Below, piece by piece: positions 16,902 to 25,560 of a stretch of 64,000 nucleotides of DNA (its first letter is position 1; each line of letters begins with the position of its first letter). The translations under genes were made by a program, and so were the position numbers. Source of the stretch: RHLJ01 sp040222455 (lineage in GTDB: Bacteria; Bacteroidota; Rhodothermia; Balneolales; Balneolaceae); contig JAVKDD010000027.1 in NCBI GenBank assembly GCA_040222455.1, positions 310,001 through 374,000 on the forward strand. Reading direction: 5' to 3'. Below the pieces are notes generated by a model. That model searched no databases. It saw only the letters and a list, made by a program, of their open reading frames with translations, and was not told the origin of the DNA.

Positions 16902-18350
16902 CTATTTTTTCTTCCCTCTAAATAAATCAAATACTTCTTTCTCTCTTTTATAAAATATAAATCCAGCTATCGCAATAGATATAAATATTCCAATAACTGG
17001 AATTAAGATTGAATTTTCATTTAGGTTCTTTATAAGAAAAACCTGAAAACCTAAACAGAAAGCTAGGAATAAAGGTAATATCCAGAAGCCTGAAAATATT
17101 TGATTTATAAAACTAAAAAAAGACAGTTTCAACTCTTTGCTCCCAAAATAGAACAGTACAGATATTACAACTGGGAATGCTATAACCCATGACCAACCCA
17201 CACCTATTAAACCATATTGAGCTCCAATAATAAATGCAGCAGGCATTACAAATGCATTGGAAAGGGAGTAATAAAAGTTCAACTTTGCTTCACCTAAAGC
17301 ATTAAGTAACTGAGGTACTAACGTTGAGATAGTTCTTAAAACTGCAATCGCTGTAAAAATATGGATTAAAGGTACAGCATCCATCCATTCATCATAACCT
17401 CCAAGTAAAAGCAAGTTTTCTATATATACAGCAATCACAATTAAAATTGAGCTAAATAGCAATAAACTTCCTCTCGCTATTGTGAAAAAGTATTTTCTAA
17501 GTCGATCTAACTCTGTTTGTAGTTTTGAAAATGCTGGATAAGCTACCTCATTTAAGTTACTAGTAAGAGTTTTAACAGTATCACTGACAATTCTAAAAGC
17601 AAGAGTATAAATACCTACTGCTTCAGCTCCAAAGACTCTTCCTACGATTAAGTAATCAGCATTAGAGTATAAATTATATAGAAGCCTTGAGCCAGTAGCA
17701 TATAAACCAAACCGAACCTTTTCTTTAATCTCATTATAATTAAACTGAAATTTTGGCCAGTAAGGGTAAAAAAATTGAGCGATTATAAGTTGAGCAAAAC
17801 GATTTCCAACCTCTCCAAGTATAATTGCCCATGCTCCATATTTTAAATATGCTAATAAAAGCATTACCGCTGAAGATGAGAAAAGAGCCAGATTATCTAT
17901 AATGGCAATTTCTTTAAACTGTAACTCCTTTTTAAGAATATTTCGAGGAACTAAATAAAATGTGAAAATAATTATAATAAGCCCATGTACCTGAATAAGG
18001 GGAGTGAGTAATGGTTGATCATAGAAATTAGATGCTAAAGGTGCTCCAAAATAAATAACCGCATATAACACCGCAGTTAAAGCTAAAGACAACCAGAAAA
18101 GGCTATCAATTTGTCTACGGGAGAGTGATTTAGCTTGAACAATTGCAACCCCTAATCCAAGTTCAGTAACTGCTTGTACCACTGCAAAAATTGCTAAAAC
18201 AATGCTAGCTATTCCAAAAGCTTCTGGTGTTATCAGTTTAAGAACTACAAAAAGAGCTACAACATTTATCAGCTTACCTACGGTACTTCCAACCCCTGAA
18301 TAAAGAAAGGATTTGACCACCTGAGAAGAAAATGATTTTGGGGAAGACAT
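16902..18350 (-). CDS. Oligosaccharide flippase (Wzx/PST, MOP superfamily)
   Basis: A 482-residue polytopic protein with 12-14 predicted membrane helices. The N-terminus (KSFLYSGVGSTVGKLINVVA) and the segment EAVGIYTLAFRIVSDTVKTL match the polysaccharide transporter branch of the MOP superfamily, which moves undecaprenyl-linked repeat units across the inner membrane. It is convergent with the methyltransferase gene and divergent from the TagF-like gene. A TATATTTG -7 element lies about 53 bases upstream. No Wzy polymerase is visible in this window. Confidence 0.92.
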   Translation of the reverse strand: MSSPKSFSSQVVKSFLYSGVGSTVGKLINVVALFVVLKLITPEAFGIASIVLAIFAVVQAVTELGLGVAIVQAKSLSRRQIDSLFWLSLALTAVLYAVIYFGAPLASNFYDQPLLTPLIQVHGLIIIIFTFYLVPRNILKKELQFKEIAIIDNLALFSSSAVMLLLAYLKYGAWAIILGEVGNRFAQLIIAQFFYPYWPKFQFNYNEIKEKVRFGLYATGSRLLYNLYSNADYLIVGRVFGAEAVGIYTLAFRIVSDTVKTLTSNLNEVAYPAFSKLQTELDRLRKYFFTIARGSLLLFSSILIVIAVYIENLLLLGGYDEWMDAVPLIHIFTAIAVLRTISTLVPQLLNALGEAKLNFYYSLSNAFVMPAAFIIGAQYGLIGVGWSWVIAFPVVISVLFYFGSKELKLSFFSFINQIFSGFWILPLFLAFCLGFQVFLIKNLNENSILIPVIGIFISIAIAGFIFYKREKEVFDLFRGKKK

Positions 18351-18402
18351 ATTTATTAAAGCAATTTTCTACTTTAAGTGCTCATCTATTAATAGCAAAA
18401 AA

Positions 18403-18410
18403 CAAATATA
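18403..18410 (-). promoter_or_regulatory. Putative -7 promoter element of the flippase gene (TATATTTG)
   Basis: On the minus strand TATATTTG matches TAnnTTTG, about 53 bases before the flippase start in the 154-base divergent region. A TTTG 15 bases upstream of it is closer than the usual -33 spacing, so the match is incomplete. Confidence 0.4.
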
Positions 18411-18504
18411 AGCAAATTGGGTTACCAAAAGGAGTTTATATTTTAACTTTCAAATGCCTTATATTTAGTTTGCTTATGCTTTGTAGCTCAATTCTATCTA
18501 ATTA

Positions 18505-19680
18505 ATGAAAGTCCTTATTAAGGCCTCAACATTTGGGGCAGATCTTTTTTGGTTAACCCACTACCTTGACAATAAACCTGGGGTTAAAGTAAAGGTTTTA
18601 CTTTCAAACCCAGAAAGCTTTCTCAACGAAGGAATAGCAAAAAAATACCCAATTAAGGCTGAGTTACTAAAAAAAACATTAAAAAGTTATTGGTTTAAAC
18701 CTCGAAATTTTAAGCCTGATGTAACTATTATGGACAATAAGTTGCCTATTAAAGCACTTTCACCAAAAGGATATATGCTGTGGCATGGTTTTGGGTGGAA
18801 GGGACCAAATGACTTAGAAGAGTTTAGTTGGGTACACCGTGGAATACAGGCAACATGGGGGAATGCACAAGAACCTAATTCAAATTTTAGATGGCATTGT
18901 TTTGGACCCTGGGATTTTAACCACCGAACTAAAATAAGTGGCTTCCATCCTGATAATTGTAGAATTGGTGGAGCCGCAAGCCATGATCTTCTTAGAAACC
19001 CATTACCTAAAGAAGAACTTCAGCCTTATTTTCCATTTGATGTCATAAATCGGAAGACTGTTCTTATTGCTCCCACTTGGCATTATGGTGAGGTATTTGC
19101 GCACTGGGGAAAAGACAAGGAATTATTTGAACAACTTTTTCAAAAAATAGAAGATTACGATTCAAATGTAATACTTCGATTGCATGACTCATTTAGATTC
19201 GATTCTGAGTACGTTCAATTTCTGGAAGAACTAAGTGAACGTCACCCAAATGTCTTATTAAAGTTTAAAGATAGAAATCCAGATAATTTAATGGATTTAA
19301 TGGTATCTGATATACTTATTACCAATTATAGCAGTATTGCAAATTTATACTATGCAACTCATCGTCCTACTATTCATATATATCCAGTGAAAAATGAAGA
19401 TGAAGAATTTCAGTGGCGACAAAGTACATTAATTGGTGTTAGAAGTAAGATGGTTGATTCGGTGAAGTATATTTGGAAACTGTCTCCTGAAGAGAATGGA
19501 GGGTTTGTGGCAAGAAACTTTGATATGATGATCGAGCAATTAGAAACAGCTTTTTCTGATCCAGATTGCTGTGTAGAAAAATCTCAAGAATTTTTAGACA
19601 AATACATGCTTGGCGCTGATGGTAAAAATTGTGATCGAATATATGCAGCCATACAAGAATTAGTAGAAGAACCATGCTAA
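18505..19680 (+). CDS. CDP-glycerol glycerophosphotransferase-like protein (TagF/TagB fold)
   Basis: A 391-residue GT-B-like protein related to wall teichoic acid transferases, which move polyol-phosphate from a CDP-polyol to an acceptor. The family landmarks are present in order: WHGFGWKG (usual WHGTPLK), a GGAASHDLLRNP region (usual GYPRNDxL), VLIAPTWHYG (usual APTWR), ILRLHDSF (usual R-x-HP), and DILITNYSSIANLYYATHRP (usual SDVLITDYSS). The last has Asn for Asp. Gram-negative organisms use such enzymes for phosphopolyol-decorated surface glycans. The next two genes make inositol phosphate and probably CDP-inositol, so the donor could be CDP-inositol rather than CDP-glycerol; that is inference. 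Confidence 0.75.
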   Translation: MKVLIKASTFGADLFWLTHYLDNKPGVKVKVLLSNPESFLNEGIAKKYPIKAELLKKTLKSYWFKPRNFKPDVTIMDNKLPIKALSPKGYMLWHGFGWKGPNDLEEFSWVHRGIQATWGNAQEPNSNFRWHCFGPWDFNHRTKISGFHPDNCRIGGAASHDLLRNPLPKEELQPYFPFDVINRKTVLIAPTWHYGEVFAHWGKDKELFEQLFQKIEDYDSNVILRLHDSFRFDSEYVQFLEELSERHPNVLLKFKDRNPDNLMDLMVSDILITNYSSIANLYYATHRPTIHIYPVKNEDEEFQWRQSTLIGVRSKMVDSVKYIWKLSPEENGGFVARNFDMMIEQLETAFSDPDCCVEKSQEFLDKYMLGADGKNCDRIYAAIQELVEEPC

Positions 19681-19734
19681 GTTTTCTACAAAAAATTGAA
19701 ACATCTACTCCTCGATTAATGCTTTAAAAAGTCC

Positions 19735-19742
19735 TATCTTTG
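19735..19742 (+). promoter_or_regulatory. Putative -7 promoter element of the inositol genes (TATCTTTG)
   Basis: TATCTTTG matches TAnnTTTG and lies 39 bases before the inositol-3-phosphate synthase ATG, in the 101-base gap after the TagF-like gene. It suggests that the two inositol genes have their own promoter. No convincing -33 element is visible. Confidence 0.45.
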
Positions 19743-19781
19743 TCAAGATAAAGAATAAAAACTAACAGATCTTTTTTATAC

Positions 19782-21104
19782 ATGAATAAGCCTTTCATTG
19801 AACCTCATAACGGCAAATTATTGGTATTAACTCCGGGAATGGGTGCAGTAGCAACAACATTTATTGCAGGAGTAGTATCAGCAAGGAAAAATTTTACAAA
19901 ACCATTTGGTTCTCTAACACAATTACAAACGATTAGGCTTGGGGCCAGATCTGAAAATAGAAACCCACTTATTAAAGATTTTCTGGATATTGCAAGTTTA
20001 GATGATATCGTTTTTGCTGGATGGGATGTAATTGATGATAACGCTTATGAAGCTGCTAGAAGAGCCAAAGTTTTAAAGTCAGAAGATTTAGAGCCACTTA
20101 AAAGTGAACTTGAGCAAATAAAACCAATGAAAGCTGCATTTAGCCAAAAATATGTAAAGCTTCTCAAAGGGGATAATGTAAAAGATATTTCCAATAAAAT
20201 GGAATTAGCTGAAGCACTTAGAGAAGATATTAAGGCTAAAATAAAAGAAACAGGTGCTTCAAGAGCAGTAATGGTTTGGTGTGGATCTACTGAGATTCAC
20301 CTTCATCATGCACCCTGCCATCAAAGCATCGAAGCTTTTGAAGAAGGATTAAGAAATAATGACGAATCCATTTCTCCTTCTCAGTTATATGCTTACGCGG
20401 CGATCAAAGAAGGTGTTCCTTATGCTAATGGAGCTCCAAATCTTTCAGCTGATTTCCCAGCATTAGAGGAACTTGCAGAGAAAGAAGGTGTTCCTATTGC
20501 AGGTAAAGATTTTAAAACAGGTCAGACTTTAATGAAAACAATTCTGGCACCTGGGCTCAAAACTAGAATGTTAGGGATTCGTGGTTGGTTTTCAACAAAT
20601 ATTCTTGGAAATAGAGATGGTGAAGTTCTGGATGATCCCGATAGTTTTAAATCGAAAGAAGTAAGTAAAACAGGTGTATTGGATTCAATTTTGCAACCTT
20701 CTGTATATCCAGACTTATATGGAGATCTTTATCATAAAGTAAGAATCAATTATTATCCTCCAAGAGGCGATGAAAAAGAAGGTTGGGATAACATAGATAT
20801 CTTTGGCTGGATGGGATACAATATGCAGATTAAAGTAGATTTTCTTTGTCGTGATTCTATACTCGCAGCTCCTATTGTTCTTGATCTAGCTCTTTTTCTA
20901 GATTTTGCCAAACGAGCTAAGAAAAGTGGTATTCAAGAATGGCTGTCATTTTATTTTAAAAGTCCACAAGTTAAAGCAGGGCATATTCCTGAGCACGATA
21001 TTTTTATTCAACATTTTAGACTTAAGAATACATTAAGAGTGTTAGGTGGAGAAAAACCAGTTACTCATTTATCTGAAAATTTTGAAGAAGAAGCCTTTAG
21101 CTAA
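19782..21104 (+). CDS. Inositol-3-phosphate synthase
   Basis: This enzyme converts glucose-6-phosphate to 1L-myo-inositol-1-phosphate (= 3-phosphate of the D series) with bound NAD+. The 440-residue protein opens with the Rossmann loop TPGMGAVATTF. It has GWDVIDDNAYEAA, NGAPNLSADFPALEELAEK, the catalytic lysine motifs KDFKTGQT and FKSKEVSK, and RDSILAAPIVLDLALFL, all matching known synthase landmarks. It belongs to the prokaryotic form rather than the longer eukaryotic form. The nucleotidyltransferase gene follows within three bases. Its product may feed inositol lipids, a CDP-inositol-dependent solute or a surface glycan. Confidence 0.95.
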   Translation: MNKPFIEPHNGKLLVLTPGMGAVATTFIAGVVSARKNFTKPFGSLTQLQTIRLGARSENRNPLIKDFLDIASLDDIVFAGWDVIDDNAYEAARRAKVLKSEDLEPLKSELEQIKPMKAAFSQKYVKLLKGDNVKDISNKMELAEALREDIKAKIKETGASRAVMVWCGSTEIHLHHAPCHQSIEAFEEGLRNNDESISPSQLYAYAAIKEGVPYANGAPNLSADFPALEELAEKEGVPIAGKDFKTGQTLMKTILAPGLKTRMLGIRGWFSTNILGNRDGEVLDDPDSFKSKEVSKTGVLDSILQPSVYPDLYGDLYHKVRINYYPPRGDEKEGWDNIDIFGWMGYNMQIKVDFLCRDSILAAPIVLDLALFLDFAKRAKKSGIQEWLSFYFKSPQVKAGHIPEHDIFIQHFRLKNTLRVLGGEKPVTHLSENFEEEAFS

Positions 21105-21107
21105 TTG

Positions 21108-21839
21108 ATGCCTTCATCTAAACAGAAAAAAGGACTGATTCTAGCTGCTGGATTTGGATCCAGACTTCAGGGAGTTAGTCCTGTTACGGCATTTAAACCG
21201 TTGACTCCTGTCGCTGGAAAACCACTTATATTCAGAACTATTGAAAGTCTAGAACGTGCAGGATGTACTTCTGTGGTAATTGTTTTGGGTCATGGACATG
21301 AAGAAGTTAAAACTGCTATTCTAGATTATTATAAAGGAGAAACTCCGCTCGAATTTGTTTATAACGATCAGTTCGAATTAAGTAACGGTGTATCTGTATT
21401 ATCTGCGAAAGATCATCTAAGTGATATATTCATTATGACGATGGCCGATCATGTGCTTGGAGAGTCTTTAATGAAAATAGCTGGTGAATATTCTCCCAAA
21501 GCTGATTCAGCAGCTTTATTGGTTGATTATAAGATTGAAAGCATATTTGATATGGATGATGCAACTAAAGTGGTTTCTGAAAACCAAAAAATTGTTTCGA
21601 TTGGGAAGCAGATCAAGGAGTTTAATTGTATCGATACTGGAGTATTTGTATGTACCCAAGGGCTGTTAAAATCACTGGCAAATCATTATAAAAAGTTTGG
21701 GGACGCCTCAATTTCTGATGGAGTTCAAGACTTAGCCAAAAAAGGTAGGATGTACACTATAGATATTGAAGATGGGTTTTGGCAAGATGTCGACACTCCA
21801 GAGATGCTTGAATATGTTGAAAAAATCTTATCAAACTAA
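21108..21839 (+). CDS. Nucleotidyltransferase, likely CTP:inositol-1-phosphate cytidylyltransferase
   Basis: A 243-residue protein of the GT-A-like nucleotidyltransferase fold. The signature LILAAGFGSRLQG, the lysine in FKPLTPVAGKPL, and MTMADHVL are present. The pattern NGVSVLSAKDHL...DHV resembles the cytidylyltransferase half of archaeal and thermophile IPCT/DIPPS enzymes, and the upstream gene makes its expected substrate. It lacks the CDP-alcohol phosphotransferase half. The open frame begins at TTG 21105, but ATG 21108 is the better start. Its stop overlaps the convergent stop of the next gene by four bases. A plain sugar-1-phosphate nucleotidyltransferase is the alternative. Confidence 0.75.
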   Translation: MPSSKQKKGLILAAGFGSRLQGVSPVTAFKPLTPVAGKPLIFRTIESLERAGCTSVVIVLGHGHEEVKTAILDYYKGETPLEFVYNDQFELSNGVSVLSAKDHLSDIFIMTMADHVLGESLMKIAGEYSPKADSAALLVDYKIESIFDMDDATKVVSENQKIVSIGKQIKEFNCIDTGVFVCTQGLLKSLANHYKKFGDASISDGVQDLAKKGRMYTIDIEDGFWQDVDTPEMLEYVEKILSN

Positions 21840-22888
21840 TCCAGTTTAGTTAAACTATAAAAAACATTTTCATTCCCATTTCTTTTTGCAGATCCTCTTA
21901 ATTCAATGATATCTCCTCCAAGAAATCTTTTAGCGAGCATTTTTTTAATACCTCCAAGTTCTTCAAGCATTGCAATCTTTTCGTACATCGTTTCAATTTC
22001 CAAAATTTCACAAGGACTTGATTCATAACAAATCTTAATTCTTTCCGAAATTTTTTCACCCAGAAAAGTATCAGTTGATTGAACCTGAACAGAAATAGGT
22101 TTTTTTAAAGTAATTTCGTTTCCAGTTCCCTCAAAAGCATAACCAACTACTTTACTTTCATTGTCTTTTGGGATTAAAAAATATCCTGCAGCATAATTAC
22201 CATTCTCAGAATGAATATATTTAAAGCTTTTTTCAAAAAGTCTGGTACCTACATTTGTTTGATAGGTATGATTCATAAAACCAATTCCTTTTATCTCTAC
22301 TGTATCATAATCTAAAGCGATAAAGCCTGATATCTTCGAAAAAGGAATGTGTGTAAATAGTGCTAATTCATTGTTCTCATCTAAATCAAAAATGCCGTCA
22401 CCCCATGTAAATCCATCCATTGCATCTATAAAATCCAAGTTTATATCAAAATGTGTTCCATTTTTATTAGTTCGAAAATGGACTTTATGTTCATCAGGTA
22501 ATTTTCCTTCAAACCAAATACCTCGTTCAGTATTAAGCATAAATCGATACGGTTCTTCTTCAAACACTAGCTTTTCAAGATCATATTCTCGTGCAGCAGA
22601 ATAATTTTTACCATTCCAATTAAGAAGAGACATTCTAGCTCCACTTACTGCATTTCTTAACCCACCAAAATGATTAATAGAATAGGTTAGATAAATTTCA
22701 GAACCATTTTCTAATGCAATATGATAGTTCCAAAACTCATTATAGAAACCACCTTTTTTTTCATGTTCTTTTATATCAGATGCACTTAAACTTTTTATAT
22801 CACCGGTAGGATAAATAGGATACTCCTGAGAAAATGAGTAGGACGTAAAAACAAATAAAATAGCAGAAAAAAAAGTAAATACTTTCAT
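21836..22888 (-). CDS. Secreted lipocalin-like protein (AttH/CrtC/Svf1-type domain)
   Basis: A 350-residue protein with a signal peptide ending near SYSFSQ. The stretch FWNYHIALENGSEIYLTYSI and the later GIGFMNHTYQT resemble the paired lipocalin domains of AttH, hydroxyneurosporene synthase (CrtC) and the yeast ceramide carrier Svf1. Such folds bind hydrophobic ligands or act on isoprenoids. I call the fold, not the activity. It converges on the cytidylyltransferase gene with overlapping stop codons, and it is divergent from the MMPL exporter. Ligand and location beyond export are unknown. Confidence 0.6.
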   Translation of the reverse strand: MKVFTFFSAILFVFTSYSFSQEYPIYPTGDIKSLSASDIKEHEKKGGFYNEFWNYHIALENGSEIYLTYSINHFGGLRNAVSGARMSLLNWNGKNYSAAREYDLEKLVFEEEPYRFMLNTERGIWFEGKLPDEHKVHFRTNKNGTHFDINLDFIDAMDGFTWGDGIFDLDENNELALFTHIPFSKISGFIALDYDTVEIKGIGFMNHTYQTNVGTRLFEKSFKYIHSENGNYAAGYFLIPKDNESKVVGYAFEGTGNEITLKKPISVQVQSTDTFLGEKISERIKICYESSPCEILEIETMYEKIAMLEELGGIKKMLAKRFLGGDIIELRGSAKRNGNENVFYSLTKLD

Positions 22889-23034
22889 AAAAATTTTGAT
22901 AAATAGTCTCCTCTTTAACGTTGCAGAATGTAATCAGATTGTGCGAATGAAAATTGTATTTATTTAATTATTCTATACGTTTAAAGTAAAGCTACATTAA
23001 ATTTCTTATACTTGACGCACATAAAAATTAGTAG

Positions 23035-25527
23035 ATGAATCGCATACTTACATTTTTTCGACCTCTTCTTAAATTAAATATTCAACATCCATTTTTGGTG
23101 ATATCCTTTTGCCTCGCATTAGCACTTATAAGTGGATATTATGCCTCCAATTTAAAAGTTGATACAGATATTGCTAATTTATTACCAGCCAATCATCCTA
23201 ATGTATTAGCTTTAGAAAAACTTCAGGAGACCGTTGGTGGTGAAAGTGAGATGCAAGTTGCAATTAAATCACCCAGCTTTGAAGCAAACAAAGCATTTGC
23301 TGAAGCACTGATTCCTAAAACTCTTGAGCTTTTTTACGCTCGTTACAACGATGTTTACTTTAAAAGAGCTGAATTTAGGAAGAATACCGAAGTACTTAAA
23401 GACAATGCTCTTTATTTAGCTAGTAACGAAGAGTTAAATGATATTACCGAATGGCTAGAAGATGAAATTGAACAGGCAAAATTAGAAGCAAGCCCATTTT
23501 ATATTGACCTTGGAGAAGATGATGATGAGGAAGATAATCGTGCGGATGGATTTCAGGAAAGTTATGAAACTTTAGTCCCTCCAGAGTACCCAATAAATAG
23601 TGATAGTACTATTATGGTTTTAAAATTCTTTCCAACAGGGTCAAAAAGTGATATCCAATATTTGGAAGATATGTTTGTTGTGTACGATTCACTCATCACA
23701 GCATTAAACCCCACTTCATTTCACCCAGAAATGGAAGTTCAATTTGGAGGTAGACTTAAACGTCATCTTGAAGAACTCACTTCTATAATGAATGATGTAA
23801 TCGGTAGTTTCGCATCAGGAATAAGCAGTGTTATTCTATTGGTGATGTTCTACTTTTTCATAAAAAAATATCTTCATTTCAGGAAAGGTACGTACAATGA
23901 AAATGGATATACTGTTTGGAGCCATGTAGTTAGAGCTCCAATACCTGTTTTAATTGTTGGTGTTCCTTTGGTAATAAGCCTTCTCTGGACCTTCGGTCTT
24001 ACCTATATCTATTTGGGAATGCTAAATACAATGACGTCGGTACTTTTTGTAATTTTGTTTGGGCTCGGTATTGATTATGGGATTCATTATTACGCCAGAT
24101 ATATAGAATTACGCTCAAGCGGGATGGATGTAGAGGAAGCGATTTATGCCACAAATGATAGAACTGGTGAAGCGATATTAGTAAGTGCTTTTACAACAGC
24201 TTGTGCGCTATATGTACTAATGTTTGCTGATTTCCGTGGATTCTCGGAATTTGGCTTTATATCGGGTACAGGGATTATGTTGGCACTCTTTGCTATGTTA
24301 TATGTTTTGCCTTCATTGTTAGTCATTTTTGAGCGGTTTAATCTGATTCTGTTTAGTCATGACGAAGAATCTCACAATATTTCACAAAAAAGATATCCTT
24401 TTGCTCGTACCATTGTATTTGCAGGACTTTTGATATCTGGTGTGGTAATCGCTTTTAGCGGAAATCTGAATTTTCAATATGATTTTGGCAAACTTGAACC
24501 AAAATTTCCTAATTACGAAGAATTCAGAAGGGTAGCTGGTCAAGTTGGCGAATCCGGTAAAAGAAATCCAGCTTATATTATTGCCGATTCTGATCAGGAA
24601 GTAGAAACTCTGATGGAAAAGTTAAGAGAACGAATGGAACAGGATACGACTTCGCCAACTATTCAAAGTATTGAGTCGCTGCAGGAACGTTTTCCAACTT
24701 CAGAAATAGAAGAGAATTTAAAACTAGAAGCAATTGCAAAGATTCGCGAATTATTAAGAGATCCATTTATTATTAGTAAAAAAGATGAAGATCTTGATAA
24801 ACTCAGAAGGGCTTCCAAAACTACTGAACCGCTTACCATCGATCAAATTCCAGATTATTTAAAGTCTCGTTTTATCACTATAGATGGAGAAGTGGGTCGG
24901 TTTGTAATTATTTATCCATCAGTAGGATTATCAGATGGCCGCCTTTCAATAGCGTTTAAAGAAGATATTGGAGAAGTAATTCTTGATAATGGAAAAACTT
25001 ATCATGCGGGTAGTACTAGTATCGTTGCCGCTTCTATGTTGGATTTAATGCGTACTGAAAGTCCATACATGGTAGGTGCGACTTTTATTATCATTTATTT
25101 ATTCATGATTTTTAGTTTTCGGTCTTTTCGTTGGTCAATAATTGCCATGCTTCCACTTGCAGTAGGCCTATTATGGCTTTTTGGAATTATGATGGTATTT
25201 GGATTACAATTCAATTTCTACAATTTAGTTGTTCTACCTGCTATTTTAGGGATAGGAGAGGATAGTGGAGTTCATTTAGCGCACCGATACCGGGCGGAAG
25301 GTAAAAATAGTATGTGGGCTGTGCTTTCTAGCACTGGTCAACATATTACTATGGGCTCGATCACTACTATGCTTGGCTTTGCAGGATTACTATTCGTATC
25401 TCATCCGGGTTTACAATCGTTAGGTGTGATGGCAGTGATTGGAATCGGAATGACCTTACTTACTTCTGTTACATTTCTTCCCGCTCTAATTCAATGGTTA
25501 GAAGATAGAGATTGGATTAGATTTTAA
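23035..25527 (+). CDS. MMPL/RND-superfamily exporter
   Basis: An 830-residue inner-membrane transporter with two repeats, each an amphipathic N-terminal helix, a periplasmic loop and five to six helices. The helix-4 segments FGLGIDYGIHYYARYIEL and ILGIGEDSGVHLAHRYRAEG carry the Asp/Gly residues used for proton coupling in RND proteins. The arrangement matches the MMPL/HpnN-like group, which moves lipids such as hopanoids or mycolates. No fusion protein or TolC gene is adjacent. It lies head-to-head with the lipocalin-like secreted protein; whether they share a hydrophobic substrate is speculative. Confidence 0.9.
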   Translation: MNRILTFFRPLLKLNIQHPFLVISFCLALALISGYYASNLKVDTDIANLLPANHPNVLALEKLQETVGGESEMQVAIKSPSFEANKAFAEALIPKTLELFYARYNDVYFKRAEFRKNTEVLKDNALYLASNEELNDITEWLEDEIEQAKLEASPFYIDLGEDDDEEDNRADGFQESYETLVPPEYPINSDSTIMVLKFFPTGSKSDIQYLEDMFVVYDSLITALNPTSFHPEMEVQFGGRLKRHLEELTSIMNDVIGSFASGISSVILLVMFYFFIKKYLHFRKGTYNENGYTVWSHVVRAPIPVLIVGVPLVISLLWTFGLTYIYLGMLNTMTSVLFVILFGLGIDYGIHYYARYIELRSSGMDVEEAIYATNDRTGEAILVSAFTTACALYVLMFADFRGFSEFGFISGTGIMLALFAMLYVLPSLLVIFERFNLILFSHDEESHNISQKRYPFARTIVFAGLLISGVVIAFSGNLNFQYDFGKLEPKFPNYEEFRRVAGQVGESGKRNPAYIIADSDQEVETLMEKLRERMEQDTTSPTIQSIESLQERFPTSEIEENLKLEAIAKIRELLRDPFIISKKDEDLDKLRRASKTTEPLTIDQIPDYLKSRFITIDGEVGRFVIIYPSVGLSDGRLSIAFKEDIGEVILDNGKTYHAGSTSIVAASMLDLMRTESPYMVGATFIIIYLFMIFSFRSFRWSIIAMLPLAVGLLWLFGIMMVFGLQFNFYNLVVLPAILGIGEDSGVHLAHRYRAEGKNSMWAVLSSTGQHITMGSITTMLGFAGLLFVSHPGLQSLGVMAVIGIGMTLLTSVTFLPALIQWLEDRDWIRF

Positions 25528-25560
25528 AAGAAGAGAGTATATATAAATAGTTGCTATTCG

